Origin: Ryuthela nishihirai
Lineage: Eukaryota > Arthropoda > Arachnida > Araneae > Heptathelidae
Assembly: GCA_038380435.1 (NCBI GenBank)
Contig: JAWZYU010000005.1
Span: forward strand, 34,928,001-34,992,000
Length of the DNA: 64,000 bases
Direction of reading: 5' to 3'
The translations under genes were made by a program, and so were the position numbers. Positions 32,891 to 43,209 of the stretch are shown here, in pieces (position 1 is the stretch's first letter; the number at the start of each line of letters is the position of its first letter). The notes beneath the pieces were generated by a model. That model was not told the DNA's origin. It did no database searches and worked only from the letters and a program-made list of their open reading frames with translations.

Positions 32891-33734
32891 AAACAAGTAT
32901 ACAGGTTGTAATAAATAATAACGTTTAAATGCAGTGTTGGCAACTCCGAAAGATGAAATCCTGCTAAATGATTTCCAGAAAATCGTTAAAAACCACTGAA
33001 CAGTTCATAATAACAACAGGAAAAAAAATACTAAATTAAAATACACCTTTTGCATCTTTCCTTTAGCTGAAAAAAATTATCCCCGAGTACCTCTCAACCT
33101 GCTACATTATGTAAGCAAATGAAGTGATTGAAAAGAAAAAAGGAAGATTATTATGCATAAAGTTCAGAACACAGCAATCACGGATTTGGTAGCGATTGCC
33201 GTTTCCGTAAAAATATCATGGCAAATATTTTTGACTTCAAATTGATCACTGCAATTTAGACGACAATGTAAAATACCCTGTCGAATTCTGACCCCGGACG
33301 CCGAGCGAACTTGGATCTATATATCCTTGTTCATGGCTAACCGGGGAATAGATTAAAGTAAGGTTTCTTCCGGTGGTCAGCTTTCCTTCTATAGGACTGC
33401 TGCCATGTGAGGCTGGGGTTGAGGTGCGCCTATAGGGCGTATTCCTTGCCCTCGGCTCTAGATAGCACGGCTTTTCATAACTGGTAGTGTCGTATAGGCG
33501 GAATCGGAAATTGCCGTGGTTGCATAACATCGCAACAAATAGAACGAATGTCGAATTCTGAGGCGTCTATCACGATTTCCCGATAAGTTATGGCTGCGAA
33601 AAACAGACAAACAGTGTCTCTTTTTATTGTTCTAGATAATTTGGTTCAACATGTTTGATAATATGTTTATGTTGCATTTATGTTTAATGTTATTTATTTT
33701 TTTGCCTTCTTTGATTTTTATTTATAATACGATA
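32891..33734. other. Intronic spacer with an unrecognised GC-richer block
   Basis: 33270-33560 is noticeably richer in G+C and is bounded by GTCGAATTCTGA at about 33279 and 33550. No gene or known repeat was recognised. Confidence 0.4.
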
Positions 33735-34160
33735 TACAGGGTGTTTCAAAACTCTCTGTACAAATTTCAATGGGAGATAGGGAACACCAAGACAGACCTT
33801 TTTCGTCTATGAATGTATGTCTGCTGACGTAACCCTTCGGAGCTAGGGGGCGCTGTTTGGAGGTGATGCAACTGTTCGCGAAATTCGAGAATCTTTCAAC
33901 ATGTACGGCAATCAATGATTCGACGCTGTCATCCATGCAATGCTGTTGCAGGTAGGAACTTTGAGCACCTTCTTTAAATATATACGTTGTTCACACTTGT
34001 TTCCATTCACTTATATACCAGCTCCACCGATATTTCTATCAGCGCCCTCTAGCACCAAAGGGTTATGTCAACGGACAAACATTCATAGACGAAAAAGGTT
34101 TGTCTTGGTGTTCCTTATCTCCCACTGAAATTTGTACAGAGAGTTTTGAAACACCCTGTA
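33735..34160. mobile_element. MITE with about 130-bp terminal inverted repeats
   Basis: It starts TACAGGGTGTTTCAAAACTC and ends GAGTTTTGAAACACCCTGTA. The arms continue through ACAAATTTCA, GGTGTTCC(C), CTTTTTCGTCTATGAATGT and the GGGTTA/TAACCC and GCGCCCTCTAGC/GCTAGGGGGCGC blocks. Terminal TA fits a Tc1/mariner-like insertion. The middle (33870-34030) is AT-rich without an ORF of note. Confidence 0.85.
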
Positions 34161-34479
34161 TAAGAAAGAAATTTATCTTGAATAATTTTTTATTTTCGTG
34201 CATAAAAGGTAGTAAAATATTTATTTAATTATTTTCTGATTTCTTGTTGTATATAATATTCTGAGAACTGAATGGGAATAACGTTCTCTGCAACATCGTT
34301 ATTTACACTAGAAATCGTAATTTGAAATAATTAACTTTCGATGTCAACGATATTTAAATATTCATGTATAAATTCGATTTTTTTACGATATTATTTCCAT
34401 TTTCTTCATATTTCTATATTTCATTTCCTCTTCTTTCTCTGTTTTGCCTATTATCTAAATTACTGACGCACTATTATCT
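34161..34479. other. AT-rich spacer, nothing recognised
   Basis: No gene or repeat was recognised. Confidence 0.45.
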
Positions 34480-35080
34480 TATTAATTAGGGAAGAAAATT
34501 AAACACTAACACGCTCAATTAAATTTTATCGCGTGGCGTGTTTGTTTCACCACACAGCACTTACGCGTGCAGTGAAACGGATTTGAGACCATTATGATTT
34601 ACCGGTTAGAGATTGGTCCAGGAAGGGTTGGGTCTCTAAATTATTTTTGTGTCTAATATTAATTACAAGTTCGCGCTTGAATTTAAAACAGTCGTTGATA
34701 CACGTGCCGAAAGAGCCTACATATGGCTACAGCACACCGAATTATAAAATTACGTTAATTTGCTTAATTTCCTGCTGTATTAGTTTATAATTGCAAAGCC
34801 AAAGTCGAAGCGATACTCACCAGACTAGAGTATCTGTGTATTCGCGAAAATCAGATCGGCTTTCAAAGATAAATATCGCCGGCAAAGGTATGTTTTTAAT
34901 TCAATGCCTGTGCTTCATTTAGTCATTTATGCATAGATTAAAGACCACGTTAGCATACCGTGTCGGTAACTACCGAAACGTGCAATAAAGATGCACGTAG
35001 AATATTCATGAACATTGCATCCGATCAGGAAGTGTGGAAACATGATATTACTGATGAAAGAAAAAGTGTTGAAAAGTACT
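34480..35080. promoter_or_regulatory. Candidate intronic enhancer, block 2
   Basis: This is a repeat-free stretch of the homeobox intron with several homeodomain-type cores (ATTAATTAGGG at 34480, CTAATATTAATTAC near 34654, GTTAATTTGCTTAATTTCC near 34754, TTATAATTGC near 34787) and balanced composition. No coding frame was recognised. The regulatory role is inferred only from location, uniqueness and motifs. Confidence 0.35.
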
Positions 35081-35649
35081 TCCCGAGTATTTAATCAAGA
35101 CACGCTACATACATGGGCACGAATTTATTCTGCTTCTTATAAACCTTGAGCGTTATTACAATGAACGTTGACACTGATCTTATTTCCTATTTTATCTGCG
35201 CTACTCTTTCCGCCTTGCTTGTAGCATGATGTGAAGTGTTTGCAGCTGCGATAACTGCTTCATCCGGGTTCGAATCCTCGAATCCAACCTTTGCCCTTGG
35301 ATTTTAATTTTCGTTAATTTATTGTGATTGATCCATTACGTCATTTGATAATTTGGAGTAGTAGTAATAGTAAATAATAATAATAATCATCTTATATAGT
35401 AGCCGTAATTCTGGGCGAGCGAACGAACTGACGGGAGAACTTGTGTGACGCGATAGGTGGCAGAAATTATCGGTTCACTGCAGTTCCGCAGGTACTTGAG
35501 CGATTGCTCCAAAATTTGGTGCGTTGGTTCCATTTAGTTCTAGCTCTGTTGGGTTAACAAGTTGGATTCCCAGCTGCCGTAGGTCGGGTATAATCCCTCG
35601 TAAAGCGTACGATATTTCTTGGGACTCTACCATCGCGTACTTTGGGAAT
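35081..35649. other. Intronic spacer
   Basis: A GGGTTCGAATCC box B-like string at 35267 is not accompanied by a foldable tRNA. Nothing else was recognised. Confidence 0.4.
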
Positions 35650-35716
35650 GGAAGAGTACGTTTTGTGTAGTACGGTGTTTTTGTGTAGTACGGTAGTACG
35701 TTTTGTGTAGTACGGT
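35650..35716 (+). repeat. Short tandem repeat of GTTTTGTGTAGTACGGTA type
   Basis: Three imperfect copies of TTTTGTGTAGTACGGT, spaced 16-27 bp, immediately precede a SINE-A. Confidence 0.8.
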
Positions 35717-35731
35717 GGAAAGCTGTTAATT

Positions 35732-36112
35732 TTTGGGTTGTTTTACCTCTGAGCGGCACTCTTTTGCACACAATGGACTAAATGAACAGGTCACAAGGAC
35801 CGCTAGTTCTCAGAGAGGGTTGGGGGAGGGGACCCACTGGATAGCTGTTGGGAGACAGATGGTAGCCTCCCTTCAAGGCCTCCCAGCGTGTTCTTAAATG
35901 GACAGGGTATGGCTTTCCCGCACACGAGGCCACGTCTTAATGTCTCGTCCGACGGTCGACAGCCTTTCCAAGCCTATCTGTGTCCTCTATTCAGAGAGGG
36001 CATGGCGGGGAGTTTTGCTGAGATAAATCTTAACGTTGGCCCAACTTGGACTCTAACCTGTGAACTGCGGATTACGAGCCTGGTACACTACCGACTTAGC
36101 TAACCTCGCTCC
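35732..36112 (-). mobile_element. SINE-A, diverged
   Basis: It runs antisense from TTGGGTTGTTTTACCTCTG to CCGACTTAGCTAACCTCGC. No clean target duplication was found (only AAAGCT on both sides). Confidence 0.85.
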
Positions 36113-36227
36113 TAAAAGCTATAAATGCAGTGAGAATTTTCAATGGACATATGTTTCGTGACATACGTTTGGCGTGGCTTTAACTAGTAATAATATAACA
36201 ACAGCAGCAGCAATAACAACAACCATT

Positions 36228-36365
36228 CAAGAAACAGTGCCACAAAGGTCAGAATAATACTCCATAGAGAAGAACAGTGAGGAAAGGCGAGACCACAGCA
36301 AAAAGACAACACTGAAAGACAAAATCTATGGCTTTATCCGAGGCTCGATACCTTTACTGAACTAC
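36228..36365 (-). mobile_element. SINE-B, very diverged
   Basis: It is antisense, with GTGCCACAAAGGTCAGA, GGCGAGACCACAGCAAAAAG and CCGAGGCTCGATACC (box B complement) in the expected order. Confidence 0.55.
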
Positions 36366-36849
36366 TATTATTATAACTCAAGATCGCTGTAAAGCATTTT
36401 GTGTCCAATAATTTACTTTATTACCGCCCGTGTTAGTAACTTTTATGCTATTCACATTTACCTTATTTGCGCGAAAATCCTTATTTTCTGGCCTATTAAA
36501 AAGTTACTTCTATGACAAAAAATATTCATTTTATACTTAACAGCACTTTACCTTCACCCAATCTTTGTACAGGTGATCCGAACGGCTTGTTACAATCCAC
36601 ATTTCTCTTCGACATCGTTAATGGTAACTAATCATATCAGATAAAAATTGAGAAGGCCTAGCTGCACAAAATATCCCATAGGACATAGTTCTGGATATTT
36701 TTGATACAAAATGATAATCCTTAAAGAGAAAGAAATCCTCTATGATTGGTGCATACCCTCTATGATTGGTATGCAACCAAACACGTATATGATACGTCTT
36801 GTCCCTTTGTATATGATATATTAAAACTTGCATTACCCCATTTCCATGG
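36366..36849. other. Intronic spacer, nothing recognised
   Basis: Only a short tandem CCTCTATGATTGGT(G/A)T repeat at 36737-36770 was noted. Confidence 0.45.
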
Positions 36850-37065
36850 TACAGTCGCTCAAAAAAGTATCCGAACGCTATGATCGATCACAGAATTCAG
36901 AAAAAAAATCTGGCAACAATTGTTTTAGAAATTAGTGATCTGGCAACTTCGTGTCACGTGACACGAAGTTGCCAGATCACTAATTTCTAAAAAAATTGTT
37001 GCCAGATTTTTTTCCTGAATTCTGTGCTCGACCATAGCGTTCGGATACTTTTTTGAGCGACTGTA
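36850..37065. mobile_element. Palindromic MITE, family C
   Basis: About 216 bp, from TACAGTCGCTCAAAAAAG to CTTTTTTGAGCGACTGTA, symmetric around CGTGTCACGTGACACG. This copy has its own compensated changes (GAACGCTATG and CATAGCGTTC in both arms). Confidence 0.95.
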
Positions 37066-37595
37066 CGGTCCTTAGTGATAACAAGACTTTCTGGACCACT
37101 CACAAAAATAAATGGAATTCAAAATTGCGGAATACTATTTATTTGCTAAGAATATTTGACTAAACTGCAAATTGAATATGAACTTTTTTTAATGTTCAAA
37201 GCAAGCGAATCTTTTCAACAACCAGAATCTAGATAGTAACTGACCTGTCTGAGACACATTACTCCAGCGTAGGATTGTCGATGCCCAACTAACTAAAGTA
37301 AGGGTTCAGGTATCTGTGACCTTTTTTCATCAGGATTATCCACCTATTCAGGATATTCTAGAGTTCGCATTAGCAAAAGCATGTGAAATATATTTATGGA
37401 AATTTAAATCTTCGATTCCTATCATCGAAATGTTCTTTGATCATTTGTACGTACAATAAATCAGTCACTCAAAAATCGGAACTATTAAAAATCCGGCTTA
37501 TTTTTTGAAGAGTGCATATTTGAAAATTTATGTGGAACGACGAAATTAATTTTCTATAAAATAGCATCTAAGACGATATCGATAAATATTTCCAT
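37066..37595. other. Intronic spacer, nothing recognised
   Basis: AT-rich, with no recognised gene or repeat. Confidence 0.45.
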
Positions 37596-37983
37596 GTTTT
37601 GTTTTTTTGTTTTGTTTTACCTCTGAGCGGCACTTTTTTGCACACCATGGGCTAAATGGCCAGGTCACAAGAACCCCGAAGGCTCAGAGAAGGTTGGGGG
37701 AGGGGACCCACTGGAACAGCTGTTGGGAGACAGATGGTAGCCTCCCGTCAAGGCCATCCAGCTTGTTCTTTAACGTGCACAGGGTATGACTCTCCCGTAC
37801 ACGGGGCCACGGCTTAACGTCCCATCCGACGGACGGCGACCTTTCCAAGCCCATTGGTGTCCCCTACTGACCGTGGGCAGGGCGGGGAATTTTGCGGAGA
37901 TAAATCTCAATGCTGACCCAGCTGGGACTCGAACCTGGGAACTACAGATTACGAGCCTGGCGCGCTACCGACAGAGCCACCCC
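37596..37983 (-). mobile_element. SINE-A with 11-bp target duplication
   Basis: The antisense copy is flanked by AATATTTCCAT at 37585-37595 and 37984-37994. The tail end is a T-rich variant (TTTGTTTTTTTGTTTTG). Confidence 0.9.
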
Positions 37984-38185
37984 AATATTTCCATCATTTC
38001 TTCTTTATGTTCAGTTCTTAACTTGAATTTCCTCCGTTAGATGGTACTAAAGTTTGATAATGATAAACACTTTTTCTCAATAAAACCAGCATTCCATGCA
38101 TGTGAGAAAAATATTGGATTTTATAATTTACTAGCAGATCTACCAAGCGTTGCTTGAGTCTGAAACTCTGTAAAGTATATAGTAG

Positions 38186-38476
38186 ACAGGCCCGGATCTA
38201 TATAAAAAAATCGAGATCGGGGTGTGGGGGTGGAAGCAAGGAACGCAGTCGAGCCGAGAAAATGTAAGGGGGGGGGGGGCAAGAGACTTGATTTTTAATG
38301 TACTGTAGCATTTCTCCCTCTGTTTTACGGGTATTTAAAAAATCCTTGAAAAATGCATAAAATATAAATAAGTTTAATAATTTTTTTGCCTCTTTTATCC
38401 TTACTTGCATTCTGAAAGGGAGGACCAGGGCCTCCTTGCCCTCCTCCCCCCTCCCGCTCCTAGATCAGGTCCTGAG
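38186..38476 (+). mobile_element. Family F element (CAGGCCCGGATCTA ends)
   Basis: It starts CAGGCCCGGATCTATA and ends TAGATCAGGTCCTG, an imperfect terminal inverted repeat of about 14 bp in the CAGG style of hAT elements. A G-rich left part with G12 and a CTCCCTCTGTTTTACGG middle are shared with 27215-27426 and 48973-49225. No ORF was recognised and no clean target duplication was seen. Confidence 0.6.
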
Positions 38477-38894
38477 AGTATATATCATTCCCTGTGTCGC
38501 AAGATTTGATTTGGAGAAAAAATTTTTACGATCAATTCGTTCCCCATCGGTAGATTTTCTCCCCTTCTTTTACGAGAGGTCTGAAATTATCTGCAGTATA
38601 TAGTAGATGGCACTCCCCAGGTCACAAGCTTTCATCTGGCATAAATCTCATTACGATCGATCACCCCTTGTAGTAAAATTGGTCTTCCCCTTTTTTAGGG
38701 GAAGAAAGATTTGGAAATATTTCAAGGTCCCTCACGATCCTCCCATGTCAGAAGTTTCTAAACCGAAAAAACAATATTGCTTCGCTCAGATCAGCGAACA
38801 TTTCAAATTATTTCGTACCCAGCAGAATTGCTCGAAGAGAATTTTTCAGGCATATATAACTTTAGAACAAAAGAAAATTCATTATGGTCTAATC

Positions 38895-39093
38895 CAGTGG
38901 TCCTCAACCTTTTATGCTTCACCTACCCGCTGGAAATGTGTATGTAACTGGAGTATCCCTTGTATAGATAGATAAAACTATAGTTATAGTATAACAATGG
39001 TTATTTTTACTTTGTTACTAGATCTAGCGACTTTTGAGTTCTCGCGACGTATCCCAAAATATTTTACCGCGTACTCCACGTTGAGAACCCCTA
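38895..39093. mobile_element. hAT-like MITE with target duplication
   Basis: It starts CAGTGGTCCTCAACC and ends GTTGAGAACCCCTA, terminal repeats typical of hAT. It is flanked by GTCTAATC (38887-38894) and GTCTAAGC (39094-39101), an 8-bp duplication with one change. Family D copy 1 has the uninterrupted equivalent at about 6380-6400. Confidence 0.85.
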
Positions 39094-39610
39094 GTCTAAG
39101 CTATAAATGTTTTTTACGTACTTCGAGTTCAATGTACCATATAAAAAAAAACATTATTTACTAGGAGATTTAACTGGCGTTGTTCGGGTTTGAAACTCTA
39201 TAGTATACAGTATATAATATATAGTGATATCTACTATATATCTAAAGTATATAGTAGGTGGCATTCTGGCACTCCCCAGGTCGCAAGCTTTCATTTAGTA
39301 TAAAACTTATTACGATCGATTCGGACCCGCCCCCCTCGATAAACTTTTCTCCCTATATTAAGGGAAGACTAAAACTCTCTAAAATATATAGTAGATGGAA
39401 TTCTCCACATCTCATGCATAAAAGTATTAAAGAGTAAAAATTGCCATTAAAAATTAAACGTGTAAAAATTGCAAATATCACTAATTTTAAGTCTATAGGG
39501 ATTTCGGGATTCAAACCGGTCCGTAAATTGTTTAACATTTTTTCGTTTTACATTAATTACTTTAAAACCATTTGATATATTTTTTTCAATATAATTACTG
39601 AAATATATAG

Positions 39611-39705
39611 TAGACAGGCTCGGATCTATAAAAAAAAATCGAGGAGGGGGGGGGGCGAGCATGAAACAAATCGAGCCGAAAAAATGTAAAAGGGGGGATT
39701 ATTTC
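39611..39705 (+). repeat. Family F left-end fragment
   Basis: ACAGGCTCGGATCTATAAAA, a G10 run and CAAATCGAGCCGAAAAAATG match the start of the element at 38186. Confidence 0.65.
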
Positions 39706-40117
39706 TTCAACAATGGCTTGGCACGCCCAACAGAAAGATTTAAATTGAATTATTTTCCCTTTCAAACGCAACAATTATTATTGCAAGCTTCATTTTCAAC
39801 AATCACTAATGTTTAGTCTAACTAAGGAAAATTTGTTCTACTTCTAAGTCTATCAGAGTTTTTCCTCTGTTCGAAATCTACGAAAACTCCAATGATCAAT
39901 TGATCAAAGAGATAATATTTCACCCTAGACTTTTGAAAAAAAAAATACTTGCTTTCCTATGATACAGCGTATTTCTACCAATAAAATAAAATAAAAATAA
40001 CTCTTTACTCAAGACGTTAGTAGAAACTTTAATTGACGCAAAAGGTAACAATTATTATTGCAAGTTTCATTTTAAAAAATCACTAAATTTAAGTCTGTGA
40101 GGATTTCGAGAATTTCA

Positions 40118-40212
40118 AACCGGTTCGCAACGGTTTTGTTTGACCCAGCGGATTCGCACATAGACTCTAGATGCGAATCCACTGGGTCAAACAAAACCGT
40201 TGCGAACCGGTT
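40118..40212. repeat. Palindrome with 41-bp arms
   Basis: 40118-40158 (AACCGGTTCGCAACGG...GATTCGCA) pairs with 40172-40212 with a single mismatch, leaving a 13-nt loop. It is located in family D where copy 1 (about 6935-6990) has only one arm. Confidence 0.9.
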
Positions 40213-40782
40213 TTTTACACATGTGATTATCATATTATTAAAAATATTTATTAATTAACATATTTTATGAGATATACGTTTAGTAATTAAAGCAACTTTT
40301 GCATACTTTTCAGATGAAGTCAATTATTTTAACGTCCTATATAGATTCCTAGTTTTAGAAGCATTCATTTCAACGAAGAATCTCGTGTCGCACTCGTGCT
40401 TGAATAGAACTACCACAATTTCCACAGAAACACTCGTGTTCTTAACTTCTGAAACAATGTCTTTTCCACTCGACAGCAGAATGAAATTAATCGATGGATT
40501 CTTTCTTTCAAATATATTGGTGGCAACAATTGCTTTGAATAACCGGAATGTTAAGTCTATAAGAGATACCGTTTTTTAAGAGTTAACGTTAAGTCTATGC
40601 GGATTTTGAGAAATTAAAACTGGCCCACACCGGTTTTGGTTTATACTCTTCCCTTAGGTGAAGGGAAGGTTCATTCAAAGTTTGGTGCTTTTAGCTCTTC
40701 GGGGGAAGTGGGTAAGCAGACAGATACACAAACACGTAAACACACATACTTTCTTCTTTATATGTTAGATAATAAATTTTTT

Positions 40783-40992
40783 CAGCCGTTCCATGGCCGA
40801 GTAGTTAGCGCGCTTGGCTACTGATTTACGGCACCTGGGTTCGAGCCTCGGTCAAAGCATGGATGTATGTGTCGTTTTTCTGCTGAAGTCCTCCCATCCT
40901 CTCAGACCTTCTACTCTGGCCTATATAAACTGACAGGCTCCTGTCAGACCTCTGTGGCAAGCAGCTGCTTGAGGGGGTATTTATTTATTTAT
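40783..40992 (+). mobile_element. SINE-B with 14-bp target duplication
   Basis: This is a full sense copy from CAGCCGTTCCATGGCCGAG to TATTTATTTAT. It is flanked by ATAATAAATTTTTT at 40769-40782 and 40993-41006. Confidence 0.95.
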
Positions 40993-41006
40993 ATAATAAA
41001 TTTTTT

Positions 41007-41355
41007 ATTACACCTACATTTTGGATGATAGAAAAATTCGTTTTTTTAAATATTTTTAAAGATTGAAGTAAATTTTTCCTCTGCGAAGAGAAGCTTTTGG
41101 CAACGACATAAGAATAAATATTTCAGAAATTATAATGTAGTTGAATAGAATGTCAAAATTTAATTCATTAAGTTGTTAATGCTTAAAATTTGTAAATTAA
41201 GTAATGCTTAAAATTTGCAAATTTAGTAATGCTTAAAATTCGTAAATTAAGTAACATTTTAATAATTATTTCAAAAATTTACTATCTGATCATGCATTTT
41301 GAGCACTTTTCCAGATGAATCTTGGTTTATTACCTAAAGCCATCTCACGAAGGAG
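41007..41355. other. AT-rich spacer with a short local repeat
   Basis: TAATGCTTAAAATTTGCAAA-like units occur three times at 41178-41252. No gene was seen. Confidence 0.6.
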
Positions 41356-41573
41356 TACAGTAGCTCAAAAAAGTATACGAACACTATGGTTGATTACAGA
41401 ATTCAGAAAAAATATCTGGCAGCGTTTTTTTTAGAAATTAGTGATCTGGCAACCTTCGTGTCACGTGACACAAAGGTTGCCAGATCACTAATTTCTAAAA
41501 AAAACGCTGCCAGATATTTTTTCTGAATTCTGTAATCAACCATAGTGTTCGGATACTTTTTTGAGCGACTGTA
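41356..41573. mobile_element. Palindromic MITE, family C
   Basis: About 218 bp, from TACAGTAGCTCAAAAAAG to CTTTTTTGAGCGACTGTA, near-perfect dyad with CGTGTCACGTGACAC at the centre. Arm pairing includes GGCAGCG/CGCTGCC, specific to this copy. Confidence 0.95.
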
Positions 41574-42139
41574 CAAATGTTTTTTCTCTCAAAAGTTTCT
41601 TTTTAACAGGCATCACTAAAAAGCTGAAAATTCGAACTAACCTTAATGTTTCTCTTGTTCAACAATTTTATAACCATTAAGATGCAATTGAATTATTACA
41701 TTGCTATAAAAATTAAAATGAGAGATAAATTACGGAAACTCAGTCATTGTAATTGTTAGCGCAGAGCTGTAAAGAAAGCGAACTACTAATTTACCTCTTA
41801 GAGCACAGGTTTTCCTTTTGTATTTCCTATATAAAAAGAGAAAAAATAAGAGATGCTATCGAATGCCCTTATTATGAAAAAGGGTAATAAGATTATTAGG
41901 GAAAGTTCTGTCCTTGCTATCTAAAATGCCGCAGAAACACAGTTAAGTATTTTAACTATGGAGAATCATTTATCTTTTGATTAAGTATATCAGATTCGTG
42001 TTATAAATGCCACATGAAATGCATATTTCAATAGACATATATAATTTTGCTTTCTGTAAAGTATGTACGTCTGTAAAGTTGAAAAATTACGCATAAGACG
42101 AACAGTATGTACATGTATAGTAATTAGGAAACTGAAAAA
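41574..42139. other. Intronic spacer, nothing recognised
   Basis: AT-rich, with no gene or known repeat. Confidence 0.45.
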
Positions 42140-42233
42140 AAAAAGAAAAAAAGAAATTCTCTCCGCCTCTCGGACGCAGGATCTACTGTTTGCCGCCAGT
42201 TGCTCTACTAGTTGAGCTAAGGCGGGGAAGGGG
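42140..42233 (-). repeat. tRNA-like sequence (SINE head or tRNA relic)
   Basis: The minus strand reads CCGCCTTAGCTCAACTAGTA then GAGCAACTGG. This gives a good box A and D arm, and a 7-bp match between CCGCCTT and GAGGCGG, but the box B equivalent (GCGTCCGAGAGG) is poor and the anticodon loop lacks T33. A T/C-rich tail follows. It is probably the head of a third tRNA-derived SINE rather than a gene. Confidence 0.45.
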
Positions 42234-42760
42234 GGCAATTTACACTTGCTGAAGAAAGGTTATGATGATTGCGCTGTGAAGCTGGGTGGATTTTTTTCAC
42301 ACTTGCCTAATTACAACAAATGAATATCACTCTAGTTAGCTTCATTCCTTCCTATCAAATTGGTTGCCGGCCTACGACGTGAGAAGTTATTTTTATCCAG
42401 AGCTTCCATGTTAAGCATCTGAATTACCGAAAGTATATTACTTGCAATGTAGTTATAAAAGTTGTCGTTGGTATAAATAACGCATGAGCGCTCCAACGCT
42501 TATAATCACATTGTAAAAGCTTCACAGCAGAGTCATCACATCATTTCTTAAGCAAATTCGAAAAATATATGCGAAAAATAAATGTTCACTATAGATTTAA
42601 ACTTATTGCAATAAGACTTTTATTATGTATGTACTTTGTAGTTTTTAAATAACTAAGAAGAAAATATTCTGTGGGAACCAGTCATATCTTGCCGCATTCA
42701 TGAATTGTGTGAGATAATAATAAGATCATGCAATTATTTGAATATTTTTTAAGGACCGGT
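42234..42760. other. Intronic spacer, nothing recognised
   Basis: AT-rich, with no gene or known repeat. Confidence 0.45.
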
Positions 42761-42775
42761 ATTCTTTTTCCCTGA

Positions 42776-42975
42776 GCCGTCCCGTGGCCGAGTGGTTAGC
42801 ACGCTTGGCTACTGATCTACGGGACCTGGGTTCGAGCCCCGGATAAGGCATGGATGTGTGTGTCGTATTTCTGCTGAGGTCCTGCCATCCTCTCAGACCT
42901 TTCTACTATGGCATATAAACTGGCAGGCTCCTGTCAGACCTCTGTGGCAAGCAGCTGCTTGAGGGGGTATTTTAA
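42776..42975 (+). mobile_element. SINE-B, first unit of a head-to-tail dimer
   Basis: This is a complete sense copy from GCCGTCCCGTGGCCGAGTGG to GAGGGGGTATTTTAA, with almost no tail before the next copy starts. Confidence 0.95.
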
Positions 42976-43190
42976 GCCGTCCCGTGGCCGAGTGGTTAGC
43001 ACACTTGGCCACTGATCTAAGGGACCTGGGTTCGAGCCCCGGGTAAGGCATGGATGTGTGTGTCGTTTTTCTGCTGAGGTCCTGCCATCCTCTCAGATCT
43101 CCTACTGTGGCATATAAACTGACAGGCTCCTGTCAGACCTCTGTGGCAAGCAGCTGCTTGAGGGGGTATTTATTTATTTATTTTTTTTTT
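42976..43190 (+). mobile_element. SINE-B, second unit of the dimer
   Basis: This is a complete sense copy with the full TATTTATTTATTTATTTTTT tail. ATTCTTTTTCCC occurs before the first unit (42761-42772) and after the second (43191-43202), so the duplication brackets the whole dimer. Confidence 0.95.
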
Positions 43191-43209
43191 ATTCTTTTTC
43201 CCAACTACT

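Larger units (their letters stand above)
38120..40770 (+). repeat. Long interspersed repeat family D, copy 2 (with nested elements)
   Basis: It begins TTTACTAGCAGATCTACCAAG and GTTGCTTGAGTCTGAAACTC, matching 5752. Blocks at 38550-38890, 39105-39430, 40080-40130, 40370-40540 and 40570-40765 match copy 1 and also one another: the TATAGTAGATGGCA(T)TCTCC...CACAAGCTTTCAT segment occurs at about 38598 and 39245. Nested inside are a family F element (38186-38476), a hAT MITE (38895-39093), a second family F end (39611) and a 41-bp-arm palindrome (40118-40212). It is longer than copy 1 because of these and internal duplication. Confidence 0.7.

Noticed and set aside
35262..35285. Box B-like GGGTTCGAATCC, possible tRNA
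   Set aside because: No matching box A or foldable cloverleaf was found upstream.
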